Source: Pseudoclavibacter soli DSM 23366 (GTDB taxonomy: Bacteria; Actinomycetota; Actinomycetes; Actinomycetales; Microbacteriaceae). Taken from it: a DNA stretch of 64,000 nt. The notes under the pieces were generated by a model. It ran no database searches, had not been told where the DNA came from, and was given only the letters and a program-made list of their open reading frames with translations. The translations under genes were made by a program, and so were the position numbers. The stretch is from NCBI RefSeq assembly GCF_000423505.1, contig NZ_KE384027.1, positions 435,140-499,139 on the forward strand, given 5' to 3'. Positions 39,014 through 49,825 of this stretch are shown here, in pieces. Position 1 is the stretch's first letter. Every line of letters starts with the position of its first letter.

Positions 39014-40825
39014 ATGGTCCAGCACATCGAGTCCGTTGCGCAGTGGGTGCAGCAGTTCGCCGACATCCTGCAGCCCGAGCGCATCCAATGGGTCGATGGC
39101 TCTGCTGAAGAGTGGGAGACGCTGACCCAGCAGTTGGTCGATGACGGCACCTTCATTCGTCTCAACCCCGAGAAGCGCCCCAACAGCTTCTTGGCGCGTA
39201 CCGACCCCACCGACGTGGCACGCGTCGAAGACCGCACGTTCATCTGCTCTGCCCGCGAAGAAGACGCCGGCCCCACCAACAACTGGCGTGAGCCCGGCAA
39301 GATGCGCGAAGAACTCATTGAGGTGTTCCGCGGCGCCATGCGAGGGCGCACGCTCTACGTCATTCCCTTCTCGATGGGGCCGATTGGCGGCGATATCTCG
39401 CAGGTGGGCATTCAGCTGACCGACTCGCCCTACGTGGTGGTCAGCATGCACCTGATGACCCGCGTCGACAACGACCGCGTTGCCGAACAGATCGCCAACG
39501 GCGCCGAATGGGTGCCGGCAGTGCACTCCGTGGGCTACCCCCTGATCGACGAAAACGGTGACGCCCGCCCAGACGTGCCCTGGCCGAGCAACCCGACCAA
39601 ATACATCGTGCAGTTTCCTGAGACCCGCGAGATCTGGTCGTATGGCTCGGGCTACGGCGGCAACGCGCTGCTGGGCAAGAAGTGCTATGCACTGCGCATC
39701 GCCTCGGCCATGGGGCACGACCAAGGGTGGCTCGCCGAGCACATGCTGCTCATCCGAGCGACCAGCCCGGCAGGCCGCAGCTACCACATCACCGCGGCGT
39801 TCCCTTCGGCCTGCGGCAAGACAAACTTCGCCATGATGCGCCCAACCCTGCCCGGCTGGAAGGTCGAGACGCTGGGCGATGACATCGTCTGGATGCGCCC
39901 CAAAGCAGATGGTCGGCTCTATGCGATCAACCCTGAGAATGGCTTCTTCGGCGTGGCACCGGGCACGGGCGTGACCACAAACCCCAACGCCATCGAGGCA
40001 CTCAGTGAAAACGTCATCTTCACCAACGTCGCACTCACCGATGACGGTGATGTCTGGTGGGAGGGGCTCACCCCCGAGGTACCCGAGCATCTCATCGATT
40101 GGCGCGGTCGCGACTGGACCCCTTCGTCTGAGACCCCGGCGGCGCATCCCAACTCCCGCTTCACTGTGCGGGCCGACCAAGCGCCGTCAATCGCGCCCGA
40201 CTGGGACGAGCCGGCGGGCGTGCCCGTTGACGCGGTGCTGTTCGGTGGTCGCCGTCGCACGAACACTCCGCTGGTCGTCGAGGCGCGCTCCTGGCGCGAC
40301 GGTGTGTATATCGGTGCCACTATGGCCAGCGAGCAGACCGCCGCGGCCGAGGGTACGGTCGGTCAGCTGCGCCGCGACCCCTTCGCGATGCTGCCGTTCT
40401 GCGGTTACAACATGGCTGACTACTGGGGGCATTGGCTCGAGATCGGCGAGACGCTCGGCGAGGGAGCGCCACACATCTTCGGTGTCAACTGGTTCCGTCG
40501 TGCCGCCGACGGGTCATTCCTGTGGCCGGGGTTCGGCGACAATTCGCGTGTCATCGACTGGATCTCCAAGCGCTTGGAGAACGAGGTGACCGGCGAGTCC
40601 TCGCTGTTGGGCATCCTGCCGAAGCATGAAGAGTTCGAGCTTGAGGGCACCGAGGTGTCTGACGAGGATTGGCAGGCCCTGTTCGCACTCGACCCGGAAG
40701 CGTGGCTGCACGAGACTGACGATGTCGAGCGCTACTTCAAGATCTTCGGCTCACGTGTGCCACAACCATTGCGTGCACGTCTCGAAGAGTTGCAGGCTGC
40801 ACTCGAAGCGGAGGCAAACCGCTAA
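39014..40825 (+). CDS. pckG: Phosphoenolpyruvate carboxykinase (GTP)
   Basis: Converts oxaloacetate and GTP to PEP, GDP and CO2 in gluconeogenesis; 603 residues, typical for the GTP-dependent type. The P-loop with its reactive cysteine is FPSACGKTNFAMM (about residues 265-277), preceded by the substrate and metal region YGGNALLGKKCYALRIAS; the guanine-binding region near PFCGYNMADYW is also conserved. ATG 39014 is the first possible start, as a stop lies six codons upstream in frame. The gene appears monocistronic. Confidence 0.97.
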   Translation: MVQHIESVAQWVQQFADILQPERIQWVDGSAEEWETLTQQLVDDGTFIRLNPEKRPNSFLARTDPTDVARVEDRTFICSAREEDAGPTNNWREPGKMREELIEVFRGAMRGRTLYVIPFSMGPIGGDISQVGIQLTDSPYVVVSMHLMTRVDNDRVAEQIANGAEWVPAVHSVGYPLIDENGDARPDVPWPSNPTKYIVQFPETREIWSYGSGYGGNALLGKKCYALRIASAMGHDQGWLAEHMLLIRATSPAGRSYHITAAFPSACGKTNFAMMRPTLPGWKVETLGDDIVWMRPKADGRLYAINPENGFFGVAPGTGVTTNPNAIEALSENVIFTNVALTDDGDVWWEGLTPEVPEHLIDWRGRDWTPSSETPAAHPNSRFTVRADQAPSIAPDWDEPAGVPVDAVLFGGRRRTNTPLVVEARSWRDGVYIGATMASEQTAAAEGTVGQLRRDPFAMLPFCGYNMADYWGHWLEIGETLGEGAPHIFGVNWFRRAADGSFLWPGFGDNSRVIDWISKRLENEVTGESSLLGILPKHEEFELEGTEVSDEDWQALFALDPEAWLHETDDVERYFKIFGSRVPQPLRARLEELQAALEAEANR

Positions 40826-40872
40826 GCTGATTCACAGGTCTGCTCGACCCCACAACGAAGAGAGGTTCAGAC

Positions 40873-42558
40873 ATGTCAGATCCCCAGCTGCTCGCCGAGG
40901 CCAGCAACCCCAGCACGCCAGCCGCTCGGCTGGCCGAGCTGGTCGTGCAAGACCCCTCCTTGGGGGCGCTAATCGCCCGACATCCAAATGTGTATCCAGG
41001 GCTTCTTGAGTGGCTGGCATCGAACGGCGACCCGGCTGGGCAGCGAGAGGCTTCTGCCGCTCTGGCTGGGCGCGCGCCCGGTCGGGCACCCCAGCTGCCG
41101 CCCGTGGCAAAGGCTCCGAGTGCTGCCGCAGCGCCAAGCGCACCCGCGCAGCAGCAGTATCAGCAGCCGCAAGCGTCGCCGAGTGGCCAGCCGACATTCG
41201 GCCAACAGGGCGCGGACGCGTCAGCAGGCCAAGAGCTGCAGTGGCATCCGGGTACCGACGACGCCCCGCGCAAACGGCGGCCGTGGGTGCTGATCACTGC
41301 CATTGCCTTGGTTGTGGCTCTCGTCGTCGGCGGTGGCGCTTGGTGGTGGTTCGGCCTGCGTGATTCCGGCGGGGTGGGCAGCGCTGGTCAGGCAACCCCA
41401 GAAGAGGCCGCCAAAACTCTGCTCAGCTCGCTTTCTGACAAAGATCTGTTGACCGTTGTCGGCGCAGTCGCACCGTCTGAGGCGAATGTGCTCACGCCTC
41501 TGACTGAACAGCTTGAGCAAGGGCGCAGCGCGTCCAATACCCAAGACATTGCGCGCCTGAGTGCTGAGGCGCTCGATCTCGTCGAGATCAAGACAGACGG
41601 GCTTGAGCTCTCGACAGAAGATCTCGATGGTGGCGCCGGCGAGGTGTCTGTGACTACGGTCACGGCAGGTACGCTCACAGTCAGCACCACCGATGAGCAG
41701 CAGCTGGCCGAGAAGATCGCCGAGCTGCAAGAAGCAGTCGACCCGACGAGTGCCGAAAGTGCTGACGAGATTCGTGGCGATCTCGACCTGCCACACACCT
41801 CAGATTTCGCTGACTTCTCCAGCGACTACGGGTACGACTTTCCGATCGTCACCGTCAAAGAGAACGATCAGTGGTACACCAGCCTGATGCTGACAGCGGC
41901 CGAGAACGCCTTCCAGTCGGCCAAGCAGTATGACTCCTCGCTCAAGCACGGCACACTCGTGACCGCAGACCAGACGGTTCGCAGTGAAACGCCGGAGGCT
42001 GCGCTGAAGGCGAGTGCCGAGGCGATCGTCGATGGCGCCAACACCGGTGACTACAGTGAGATTGCGCGCACGCTGCCGACGGCAGAGCGCCGACTGGTCA
42101 GCCTCTATGGCGACAGCGTCTTCGATGAAGTGGGCAGCACCCCGTCGGTTCTCAGCCTTGACGCCGACGGGGCGAGCACCGAGATCGACGGAGACAAAGC
42201 GAAGGTACTGCCCGACGACTACACCTTCTCGTTCTCCTCGGGGTCGCAGCGCATTGAAGTCATTTGGTCGAAGCTCGAGTTCACCATCAAAGTGACCAGC
42301 AGCTCGTACTCCTCGTACAACAACAGCGTGACTGTCGATTTGGCGGCTCCCGCAACCGCATCTGAACTGGGTCTCGACCAAGTGTCACTCGTGGCTGTGC
42401 AAGAAGACGGTTCGTGGTACTTCAGCCCCTTGGCCACACTTGCAGAGATCGCCCAGGTGATTGTGCCCAAGGTGACCCAGCTCTCCGACGACGGGCGGCT
42501 CGACAGCGTGCTCGAAGAGTATGGCGAAGACATCCAGCAGCAGCTCTACGGATACTGA
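40873..42558 (+). CDS. LRv-like N-domain, membrane-anchored exported protein
   Basis: A 561-residue protein with three parts. Residues 5-65 resemble the variant leucine-rich repeat domain seen at the N-terminus of actinobacterial proteins (LLAEASNPSTPAARLAEL, ALIARHPNVYPGLLEWLASN). A Gln/Pro/Ser-rich linker runs to about 135, followed by one membrane helix (PWVLITAIALVVALVVGGG). The remaining 400 residues face outside and seem to hold two related alpha/beta modules, each starting with a TPEEAAKTLL or TPEAALKAS type helix. Function unknown. GAAGAGAGG precedes the ATG. Confidence 0.85.
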   Translation: MSDPQLLAEASNPSTPAARLAELVVQDPSLGALIARHPNVYPGLLEWLASNGDPAGQREASAALAGRAPGRAPQLPPVAKAPSAAAAPSAPAQQQYQQPQASPSGQPTFGQQGADASAGQELQWHPGTDDAPRKRRPWVLITAIALVVALVVGGGAWWWFGLRDSGGVGSAGQATPEEAAKTLLSSLSDKDLLTVVGAVAPSEANVLTPLTEQLEQGRSASNTQDIARLSAEALDLVEIKTDGLELSTEDLDGGAGEVSVTTVTAGTLTVSTTDEQQLAEKIAELQEAVDPTSAESADEIRGDLDLPHTSDFADFSSDYGYDFPIVTVKENDQWYTSLMLTAAENAFQSAKQYDSSLKHGTLVTADQTVRSETPEAALKASAEAIVDGANTGDYSEIARTLPTAERRLVSLYGDSVFDEVGSTPSVLSLDADGASTEIDGDKAKVLPDDYTFSFSSGSQRIEVIWSKLEFTIKVTSSSYSSYNNSVTVDLAAPATASELGLDQVSLVAVQEDGSWYFSPLATLAEIAQVIVPKVTQLSDDGRLDSVLEEYGEDIQQQLYGY

Positions 42559-42582
42559 GGTTGGCCCTCGAGATGGCCGACC
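42559..42582 (+). terminator. Weak hairpin terminator
   Basis: GGTTGGCC (42559-42566) pairs with GGCCGACC (42575-42582) with one G-U, around an 8-nt loop. It begins directly after the stop of the LRv-like gene. No T-run follows. Confidence 0.4.
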
Positions 42583-42659
42583 TGTCATGAGGTGTCGCTA
42601 GACTGGTCGAGGTCGGTCGCAGTGGCCGATGAGATCACAACACACGTGAGGGGTGCAGC

Positions 42660-43949
42660 ATGCCTGCCATTGTCCTGGTCGGTGCTCAGTGGGGCGACGA
42701 AGGAAAGGGCAAGGCCACCGACCTGCTCGGTTCCAGCGTCGACTACGTCGTCAAGTTCAACGGTGGCAACAACGCCGGGCACACGGTGGTCATCGGCGAC
42801 GAAAAATACGCCCTGCACCTTCTGCCATCGGGCATTCTGAGCCCCGGCGTCGTGCCGGTGATCGCCAACGGTGTGGTGGTCGACATTGAGGTGCTCTTCC
42901 AAGAGCTCGATGCGATCGAGGCGCGCGGTGTCGACACGTCGAAGCTGCGGGTGAGCGCCAACGCGCATGTCATCACGCAGTACCATCGCACGCTTGACCG
43001 TGTCTCAGAGCGATTCTTGGGCAAACGTCAGATCGGTACCACCGGCCGCGGCATCGGCCCGGCGTATGCCGACAAGATCAACCGTGTGGGCATCCGTGTG
43101 CAAGATCTGTTCGACGAGAACATCCTGCGGCAGAAGGTCGAAGGCGCGCTCGAGCAGAAGAACCAGCTGCTCGTCAAGCTGTACAACCGCCGTGCCATCG
43201 ACCCCGACGAGATCGTCGACGAACTGCTCAGCTATACCGATCGGCTGCGCCCGCTGGTGCATGACACCTCGCTCGAGCTCAACCAGGCTCTCGACGCAGG
43301 CAAAACCCTCCTGTTTGAGGGCGGTCAGGCCACCATGCTTGACGTTGACCACGGCACCTACCCCTTCGTCACTTCGTCGAACCCCACATCGGGCGGGGCC
43401 TGCACGGGTTCAGGCGTTGCGCCAAACCGCATCGATCGCGTGATCGCCGTCGCCAAGGCCTACGTCACTCGAGTGGGGTCGGGCCCGTTCCCCACTGAGC
43501 TGTTCGACGAGTCGGGCGAATATCTGCGCAAGACTGGCTTTGAGTTCGGCGTCACGACTGGCCGCCCGCGTCGCACCGGATGGTACGACTCATTGGTTTC
43601 GCGTTATGCCGCCCGCGTCAACGGCGTCACCGACTTCGTGCTCACCAAGCTCGATGTGCTCACCGGCATTGAAAAGATTCCGGTGGCGGTCGCCTACGAC
43701 GTCGACGGTCAGCGCTTCGACGAGATTCCGGTCAACCAGAGTGATTTTCACCACGCCAAGCCGATTTACGAGTACTTCCCGGGCTGGAGCGAAGACATCA
43801 CCACGGCACGCAGCTTTGAAGAGCTGCCGGCAAATGCCCGTGCCTATGTCGAACACCTTGAAGAGCTCTCTGGTGCACGCATCTCGGTCATCGGCAACGG
43901 TCCCGGTCGCGACTCAGTGATCGAGCGGCACAGCCTGCTGCACGACTGA
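42660..43949 (+). CDS. purA: Adenylosuccinate synthetase
   Basis: Joins IMP and aspartate using GTP, the first committed step to AMP; 429 residues, the usual length. The phosphate-binding loop is [11 protein letters not shown] (about residues 8-18), with [21 protein letters not shown], and the guanine-specificity region LTKLDVL. A GAGGGG site lies just before the ATG. Its stop overlaps the nth start (TGATG), so purA and nth are translationally coupled. Confidence 0.97.
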   Translation: MPAIVLVGAQWGDEGKGKATDLLGSSVDYVVKFNGGNNAGHTVVIGDEKYALHLLPSGILSPGVVPVIANGVVVDIEVLFQELDAIEARGVDTSKLRVSANAHVITQYHRTLDRVSERFLGKRQIGTTGRGIGPAYADKINRVGIRVQDLFDENILRQKVEGALEQKNQLLVKLYNRRAIDPDEIVDELLSYTDRLRPLVHDTSLELNQALDAGKTLLFEGGQATMLDVDHGTYPFVTSSNPTSGGACTGSGVAPNRIDRVIAVAKAYVTRVGSGPFPTELFDESGEYLRKTGFEFGVTTGRPRRTGWYDSLVSRYAARVNGVTDFVLTKLDVLTGIEKIPVAVAYDVDGQRFDEIPVNQSDFHHAKPIYEYFPGWSEDITTARSFEELPANARAYVEHLEELSGARISVIGNGPGRDSVIERHSLLHD

Positions 43950-44614
43950 TGACCACGTGGGCCGATGTCGCCGACGAGACCCCGCTGGCACTGACGCGTC
44001 GGGCGCGAAAAATGGGGCGCATCCTCGCCGATGAATACCCCGAGGCCCATTGTGAGCTCGACTTCGCGAACCCGCTACAGCTGACCGTGGCCACCGTGCT
44101 CTCGGCACAGTGCACCGACAAGCGGGTGAACATGGTCACGCCCGCACTGTTCGCCAGGTACCCAACGGCCAAAGACTATGCCGAGGCCGACCCCACCGAG
44201 CTGGAGTCATACATACGATCGACCGGGTTTTACCGGGCTAAAGCCCGTAACATCATCGGGTTGGGGCAGGGGCTGGTCGAACGTTTCGGCGGACAGGTGC
44301 CCCATACCCTCGATGAGCTGGTGACACTGCCTGGTGTGGGTCGCAAGACGGCGAACGTGGTGCTCGGCAACGCCTTCGACGTGCCCGGGCTCACCGTCGA
44401 CACGCACTTCGGCCGCTTAGTTCGACGCTTCGGCTGGACCGCCGAGACTGATCCAGTGAAGGTCGAGTTCGCGGTTGCGGAGCTGTTTCCCCGGCGTGAC
44501 TGGACCGCCCTGTCTCATCGTCTGATCTGGCATGGGCGTCGCATCTGTCACGCTCGCAAGCCCGAGTGCGGCATCTGCCCTTTGGCGCGCCTGTGCCCCT
44601 CAGCAGCTGCCTGA
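43949..44614 (+). CDS. nth: Endonuclease III
   Basis: Base-excision-repair glycosylase/AP lyase of 221 residues. The helix-hairpin-helix [13 protein letters not shown] carries the catalytic lysine, and the catalytic Asp follows in TVDTHFGRL. The C-terminal [4Fe-4S] motif [17 protein letters not shown] has CX6CX2CX5C spacing. ATG 43949 overlaps the purA stop. It removes oxidised pyrimidines from DNA. Confidence 0.96.
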   Translation: MTTWADVADETPLALTRRARKMGRILADEYPEAHCELDFANPLQLTVATVLSAQCTDKRVNMVTPALFARYPTAKDYAEADPTELESYIRSTGFYRAKARNIIGLGQGLVERFGGQVPHTLDELVTLPGVGRKTANVVLGNAFDVPGLTVDTHFGRLVRRFGWTAETDPVKVEFAVAELFPRRDWTALSHRLIWHGRRICHARKPECGICPLARLCPSAAA

Positions 44615-44674
44615 CGCTCATCAGACGATGTTCAGCGTTGCATGTGCTGGCTGTCGGTCGTGAACCACCGGCGG

Positions 44675-44680
44675 TAGAGT
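44675..44680 (+). promoter_or_regulatory. -10 box for leaderless membrane-protein gene
   Basis: TAGAGT ends 7 nt before the ATG at 44688, and no ribosome site is present. Confidence 0.45.
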
Positions 44681-44687
44681 CTGCGGC

Positions 44688-45038
44688 ATGAGCATCCTCA
44701 TCTCCCTCCTCGTCTTCGCCCATATTCTCGGTGCTGCCGCTCTCGTCGGCGGCTGGCTGGCAACATTCAAGACCCCCACTGTCACACTGTGGCAGTGGAT
44801 CGGCGCGCTGGTGCAGCTCGTCTCAGGTCTGGCTTTGGTCGGTATCTTCGAGGCCCAAGGCAGCGACCTCAACCACGCCAAGATCGCGGTGAAGCTGCTG
44901 CTGGCCATCGGCGTCGCAGTCGCCGCGTTCATCGGTCGGCGCAAGGCAGTGCGGGGCGAGACCGTGCCCACTGGGCTGGCTCATGCCGTGGGCGGCCTGG
45001 CCTTGATCAACGTCGCAGTGGCCACGCTCTGGCACTGA
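44688..45038 (+). CDS. Small four-helix membrane protein, unknown
   Basis: A 116-residue integral membrane protein with four hydrophobic segments (about residues 3-24, 34-52, 64-82, 95-114) and little outside the membrane. Conserved-looking residues include His12 in the first helix and a final His. I do not recognise a family; such proteins are often annotated as hypothetical in this order of bacteria. It lies after nth with a separate leaderless-type promoter. Confidence 0.8.
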   Translation: MSILISLLVFAHILGAAALVGGWLATFKTPTVTLWQWIGALVQLVSGLALVGIFEAQGSDLNHAKIAVKLLLAIGVAVAAFIGRRKAVRGETVPTGLAHAVGGLALINVAVATLWH

Positions 45039-45080
45039 TCTCGGTCGGCCCAGCGACTGAGAGCGGCGACGCGAACCCAG

Positions 45081-45404
45081 TCAGCCAGCGATCAGGTGAG
45101 TGAACTCATCGGGGTGGCGTTCAATCCACTTCGCCGCGTAGGGGCAGCTTGCGGTGACCTTCACGGGTGGCGTGCGGCTACGCAGTGCGGTGAGCGCGCC
45201 GTGGACCAAGCGCCCAGCCAGCCCCTGCCCAGCGAACGTCTCGTCGACCTCGGTATGCGTGAGGTCAACGAGCTGAGGCGCACCGCCGCTCAGGCTGTAG
45301 ACGAGCTGACCAGCCGGGTGGCCATCGACCTGCAAGATGAAGGCTTGGCGCTCTGGCGCATCCACAATCGTGATTTCGGGCTGAGGAGACGACGTTGTGC
45401 TCAT
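45081..45404 (-). CDS. Small GNAT-like acetyltransferase (YidJ/COG2388 type)
   Basis: A 107-residue protein of the short GNAT-like family. The characteristic core is LVDLTHTEVDETFAGQGLAG (beta strand plus acetyl-CoA loop) followed by ASCPYAAKWIERHPDE, the end motif of the family. The substrate is unknown. ATG 45404 is placed by TATGCT ending exactly 6 nt upstream (leaderless); longer upstream frame has no ribosome site. It lies between nth and purL. Confidence 0.87.
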   Translation of the reverse strand: MSTTSSPQPEITIVDAPERQAFILQVDGHPAGQLVYSLSGGAPQLVDLTHTEVDETFAGQGLAGRLVHGALTALRSRTPPVKVTASCPYAAKWIERHPDEFTHLIAG

Positions 45405-45410
45405 GCGGTC

Positions 45411-45416
45411 AGCATA
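45411..45416 (-). promoter_or_regulatory. -10 box for leaderless GNAT-like gene
   Basis: On the minus strand TATGCT ends 6 nt before ATG 45404, the same hexamer and spacing as at copB. Confidence 0.5.
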
Positions 45417-45519
45417 CGTGAGTCGACGCACTGTCTGCACTCGCGGCTGGTTGGCCGCTGCCGACATTGCGCTGACCGCGCCGCCATATCTCTGCGCGGC
45501 AAGGATGCCCGCGAGAGTT

Positions 45520-47844
45520 TTAGGCGAAATGACGCGGCAGGGTGCCCTGGTGCGTGGCGCGCAGGGCGTCGACGCTGATATCAAACAGACCCTGCACCTC
45601 GAGCGCATCACCGTCGGTGACCCCGATGCGCATCAGCGGGTAATCGCGGGCACTCACGAGCCCCTCGAAGCGAACCGCGTCTTCGCGAGCCACCGAGACC
45701 AGCACGCGGCCGGTCGACTCTGAGAACAGAGCGGCAGTGGCATCGATGCCGTCGCGACGCTGCAGCTCGTCAAGCCACACCCGTGCACCCACGCCAAAGC
45801 GCAGCACACCCTCGGCCAAAGCCAGGCCGAGGCCGCCTTCACTCAGGTCGTGCGCGGAGGTCACGAGGCCCTCACGGGCGAGTGCCGCCAGCACCTCGGC
45901 GAGATGCCGTTCGCCGGCCAAATCGACCAGCGGCGGGCGACCGCCCAGGTGATCGAAGAGCACACCGGCCCATGCGGAGCCGTCGAGCTCGTCGCGGGTG
46001 GCACCGAGCAGGTAGAGGTTCTGACCCTCGTCTTGCCAGCCGCTCGGCACGCGGCGTGCGACGTCGTCGATCAGCCCCAGCACGCCGACCACCGGCGTCG
46101 GGTGAATCGGGGTGTCGCCGGTCTGGTTGTAGAAGCTGACATTGCCGCCGGTCACCGGAATGCCCAGCTCGCGGCAGCCTTCGGCGAGGCCAGCCGTGGC
46201 CTCGGAGAACTGCCACATGACCTCGGGGTTCTCGGGGCTGCCGAAGTTCAGGCAGTCGGTGACGCCAGCAGGCACAGCACCGGTCACGGCCACGTTGCGA
46301 TATGCCTCGGCGAGGGCGAGCCGAGCGCCCGCCCGCGGGTCGAGCTGGGCGTAGCGGCCATTGGCATCGGTCGCGATGGCGAAGCCGAGGCCGGTCTGCT
46401 CGTCGACGCGGATCATGCCGGCGTCTTCAGGGAAAGAGAACGCCGTATTGCCGAGCACGTAATAGTCGTACTGGTCGGTGATCAGCGAGGTATCAGCCTG
46501 GTTGGGGCTGGCAAGGATGGCCAGCAGAGCATCGCCGAGACCCTCACCTGAGTTGTCGCGTGCGAGGTCGGCCGTGGTGTCAGCCTGCAGCTCGTCAAGC
46601 CATGCGGGGCGGGCCACCGGGCGGTCATACACCGGGCCGTCGACTGCGACAGTGTGCGGTGGCACGTTGACGATCTCGACGCCGCGCCAGTTGATGACCA
46701 GTCGGTCGCCGTCGGTGACCTCGCCGATCACGGAGGTTTCGACCGCCCACTTCTCGGCGACGGCCAAGAACTCGTCGAGCTTGTCGGGCGCGACGATGGC
46801 CATCATGCGCTCCTGCGACTCGCTCATCAAAATCTCTTCGGCGGTGAGCGTGGGGTCGCGCAGCAGCACGTTGTCGAGCTCGATGTACATGCCGCCGTCA
46901 CCGTTGGCCGCCAGCTCGCTGGTGGCGCAGGAGATGCCGGCTGCGCCGAGGTCTTGGATGCCCTCGACCAGGCCCTTGGCGAACAGCTCGAGGCACAGTT
47001 CGATCAGCAGCTTCTCGGCGAATGGGTCGCCGACCTGCACAGCAGGGCGCTTGGTCGGCCCGCCTTCGCTGAAGGTGTCAGAAGCCAGAATGGAGGCACC
47101 GCCGATGCCGTCGCCGCCGGTGCGGGCGCCGAAGAGCACCACCTTGTTGCCGGCGCCGCGGGCGTTGGCCAGGTGCAGATCTTCGTGACGCAGCACGCCG
47201 ACCGCCAGCGCGTTGACCAGGGGGTTCGCCTGGTACGTGGCGTCGAAGACCGTCTCACCGCCGATGTTCGGCAGGCCCAGGCAGTTGGCGTACGAAGAAA
47301 TGCCGCGCACCACGCCGTCGACAACGCGGCGGGTATCGGGGTGCTCGACGGCGCCGAAACGGAGCTGGTCCATGACCGCGACGGGGCGTGCGCCCATCGA
47401 GATGATGTCGCGCACGATGCCGCCGACGCCAGTGGCCGCACCCTGGAAGGGCTCGACGAAGCTGGGGTGGTTATGGCTCTCGACCTTGAAGGTGACGGCC
47501 CAACCGTTGCCCACGTCGATCACACCGGCGTTCTCGCCGATGCCGACCATCACGCGCTCGCGCTGTTCGGCTGTGGTGTCGCCGAACTGGCGCAGGTACT
47601 TCTTGCTCGATTTGTACGAGCAGTGCTCGCTCCACATCACCGAGTACATGGCCAGCTCGCCTGAGGTGGGGCGGCGGCCCAGAATCTCGCGGATGCGACC
47701 GTACTCGTCTTCGGTGAGGCCGAGTGCTGCGAAGGGCTGCTCGGTATCGGGAGTGGCAATGGCGTTTTCGACCGAATCGGGCTGGTGCACGGGCACGGCG
47801 GCTGTGCTCTCGGCGTCGGTCTGGGGGTGCTCTGAAGTGCTCAT
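45520..47844 (-). CDS. purL: Phosphoribosylformylglycinamidine synthase subunit PurL
   Basis: Large subunit of FGAM synthase, 774 residues, the small-PurL type that works with PurS and PurQ. Conserved blocks include [38 protein letters not shown] (ATP and substrate site), and [14 protein letters not shown]. The first 35 residues are a non-conserved extension. The start overlaps the purQ stop (ATGA), so purS, purQ and purL form a coupled operon transcribed leftward. Confidence 0.97.
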   Translation of the reverse strand: MSTSEHPQTDAESTAAVPVHQPDSVENAIATPDTEQPFAALGLTEDEYGRIREILGRRPTSGELAMYSVMWSEHCSYKSSKKYLRQFGDTTAEQRERVMVGIGENAGVIDVGNGWAVTFKVESHNHPSFVEPFQGAATGVGGIVRDIISMGARPVAVMDQLRFGAVEHPDTRRVVDGVVRGISSYANCLGLPNIGGETVFDATYQANPLVNALAVGVLRHEDLHLANARGAGNKVVLFGARTGGDGIGGASILASDTFSEGGPTKRPAVQVGDPFAEKLLIELCLELFAKGLVEGIQDLGAAGISCATSELAANGDGGMYIELDNVLLRDPTLTAEEILMSESQERMMAIVAPDKLDEFLAVAEKWAVETSVIGEVTDGDRLVINWRGVEIVNVPPHTVAVDGPVYDRPVARPAWLDELQADTTADLARDNSGEGLGDALLAILASPNQADTSLITDQYDYYVLGNTAFSFPEDAGMIRVDEQTGLGFAIATDANGRYAQLDPRAGARLALAEAYRNVAVTGAVPAGVTDCLNFGSPENPEVMWQFSEATAGLAEGCRELGIPVTGGNVSFYNQTGDTPIHPTPVVGVLGLIDDVARRVPSGWQDEGQNLYLLGATRDELDGSAWAGVLFDHLGGRPPLVDLAGERHLAEVLAALAREGLVTSAHDLSEGGLGLALAEGVLRFGVGARVWLDELQRRDGIDATAALFSESTGRVLVSVAREDAVRFEGLVSARDYPLMRIGVTDGDALEVQGLFDISVDALRATHQGTLPRHFA

Positions 47845-48614
47845 TCGCGAATTCCTGCGTCGGCGGTGTGTGGGGCTGCTGCTGTGGTGGCGGTCTCGTC
47901 GTCGAAGACGGGATCGATACCCAGCCAGGTCAGCACCGAGGTGAAGAAGGTGAGGCCGTCAACGCCGGAGCGCATGCGGTAGGGAGTGTCGGGGCCGAAA
48001 CCAGCCACGATGGCGTGCTCAGGGTGGGGCATGAGCCCAACCACATTGCGAGCTTCGTTGGTGATGCCGGCGATGTCGTTGACCGAGCCGTTTGGGTTGA
48101 CTCCAAGGTAGCGGGCGACGATACGCCCGTCGCCCTCAAGCTGCTTGAGCGTGTCGTCATCGGCCACGTAGCGACCGTCGGCGTTCTTCAACGGGATGAT
48201 GATCTCTTGACCCTGCTCATACCCGTTGGTGAACGCGGTATCGGCCGCCTCGACGCGCAGCTGCTGGTCGCGACGAATGAAGTGCAGGTGCTCGTTGCGC
48301 ACCAACGCGCCGGGCAGCAGATGCGACTCGGTGAGAATCTGAAACCCGTTGCAGATGCCCAACACGGGCAGCCCGTCATGGGCGGCCTCGATGATGGAGG
48401 TCACGATGGGCGACTGCGCTGCAAGCGCACCCGCGCGCAGGTAGTCGCCATAGCTGAAGCCGCCGGGCAGCACGACTGCGTCAACACCAGAGACGTCAGT
48501 GTCGGCATGCCAGAGCGGCACGACCTCGGCACCGGCGTAGCGGCCCGCCCGCTGCGCGTCGACATCGTCGAGCGAACCGGGGAAGGTGACGACCCCGATG
48601 CGTGCGGCGGCCAT
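47841..48614 (-). CDS. purQ: Phosphoribosylformylglycinamidine synthase subunit PurQ
   Basis: Glutamine amidotransferase subunit of FGAM synthase, 257 residues. The catalytic cysteine is in [10 protein letters not shown], with His and Glu in [18 protein letters not shown] is the oxyanion region. The last 25 residues (after TWLGIDP) are an Asp/Thr/Ala-rich tail. It overlaps purS and purL by ATGA at both ends. It releases ammonia from glutamine for PurL. Confidence 0.96.
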   Translation of the reverse strand: MAAARIGVVTFPGSLDDVDAQRAGRYAGAEVVPLWHADTDVSGVDAVVLPGGFSYGDYLRAGALAAQSPIVTSIIEAAHDGLPVLGICNGFQILTESHLLPGALVRNEHLHFIRRDQQLRVEAADTAFTNGYEQGQEIIIPLKNADGRYVADDDTLKQLEGDGRIVARYLGVNPNGSVNDIAGITNEARNVVGLMPHPEHAIVAGFGPDTPYRMRSGVDGLTFFTSVLTWLGIDPVFDDETATTAAAPHTADAGIRE

Positions 48615-48874
48615 CAGGCTTCGGCCTCGTCAGCGATGCGCACGCTGACCACGTCTTCGATCACCGGGTTCGAGAACACATCGGCGGCAATCTCAGAGAT
48701 GGCAGAAAGGGTCTCTTCGGTGATCGGGCCGTCGACGCTCACCTCGAAGCGCTTGCCGATGCGCACATCGGTGACCTCGGTGTGCCCGAGCCGGTGCAGC
48801 ACGCCGGCGACAGCCTTGCCCTGAGGGTCAAGAATCTCGGGCTTCGGAACGATTTCTACAATGATCTTCGACAC
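48614..48874 (-). CDS. purS: Phosphoribosylformylglycinamidine synthase subunit PurS
   Basis: Small subunit of FGAM synthase, 86 residues. [26 protein letters not shown] is the conserved core (split here at residues 15-40). It bridges PurQ and PurL. The start is GTG 48874; AAGG lies about 14 nt upstream, so the ribosome site is poor. First gene of the purSQL operon. Confidence 0.95.
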   Translation of the reverse strand: MSKIIVEIVPKPEILDPQGKAVAGVLHRLGHTEVTDVRIGKRFEVSVDGPITEETLSAISEIAADVFSNPVIEDVVSVRIADEAEA

Positions 48875-48953
48875 TGGGTGGGCTCGCCTTACCGTGAGTG
48901 ATTGTTGCGTCGTGTGACGCCACCATTCTAGCCCACGGCACCGAGGCGTGGCG

Positions 48954-49823
48954 TCAGCCCTGGGTCAGCAGCTCGAACAGCTCGCGGTAGCGTGCAGCGG
49001 TCTGCGACACGATCTCGGCGGGCAGCTCGGGAGGGGTGCCGGTGCGATCCCAATTGTCGAGCAGCCAGTTGCGCACGATCTGCTTGTCGAAGCTCTCTTT
49101 GCGACGGCCTTCAGCCCACGCCTGCTGGCTCCAGTAGCGCGATGAGTCAGAGGTCAACACCTCATCAGCGAGCACCAGGTGGCCGAGGTCATTGCCGAAT
49201 TCGAACTTGGTGTCGGCGAGGATCAGGCCATGCGCCTCAGCCACAGCAGCGCCCTGCGCGTAGATCGACAGCGAGGCGTCACGAATGGCGGCCGCAGCAT
49301 CCGCCCCGACCAGCTCAACCGACTGATCAAAGGTGATGTTCTCGTCGTGCTGGCCGGCCGGCGCTTTGAACGCCGGAGTGTAGATCGGCTCGGGCAGGCG
49401 GTCGCCGAATGACAGGCCGGCAGGCAGCTCGATGTCAGTGACCCGGCCGGTCTGCTGGTACTCCTCCCAAGCGCTGCCCGCGAGGTAACCGCGCACGACG
49501 GCCTCAATGGGATACATGTCGAGACGTTTGGCGATGATCGCCCGCCCGGCCACGGCGTCTGGCACATCAGTGCTCAGAATGTGGTTGGGAAAGTCGATGC
49601 GGTCGAACCACCACAGAGCCAAGCGATTGAGCAGCTCGCCCTTGTCTGGGATGGGCGGCTCAAGCAGGTGGTCGAAGGCGCTGACCCGGTCGCTGGCGAC
49701 CAGCAGCAGCTGATCGGCGGCCTCAAGTGACTCGCTGCTCAGGGGAATGTAGAGTTCGCGAACCTTGCCGGAGTACACATGCTTCCAGCCGGGAAGTTCA
49801 ATCGGGGTGTTGACAGGTGACAT
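48954..49823 (-). CDS. purC: SAICAR synthase (phosphoribosylaminoimidazole-succinocarboxamide synthase)
   Basis: Joins CAIR and aspartate with ATP; 289 residues. Conserved elements are YSGKVRELY near the N-terminus, VASDRVSAFDHLLEPPIPDKG, and ILADTKFEFG in the C-terminal half. The ATG lies 2 nt after the purD stop, so purD and purC are transcribed and probably translated together. It is followed after 79 nt by purS, so read-through into purSQL is possible. Confidence 0.97.
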   Translation of the reverse strand: MSPVNTPIELPGWKHVYSGKVRELYIPLSSESLEAADQLLLVASDRVSAFDHLLEPPIPDKGELLNRLALWWFDRIDFPNHILSTDVPDAVAGRAIIAKRLDMYPIEAVVRGYLAGSAWEEYQQTGRVTDIELPAGLSFGDRLPEPIYTPAFKAPAGQHDENITFDQSVELVGADAAAAIRDASLSIYAQGAAVAEAHGLILADTKFEFGNDLGHLVLADEVLTSDSSRYWSQQAWAEGRRKESFDKQIVRNWLLDNWDRTGTPPELPAEIVSQTAARYRELFELLTQG

Positions 49824-49825
49824 GA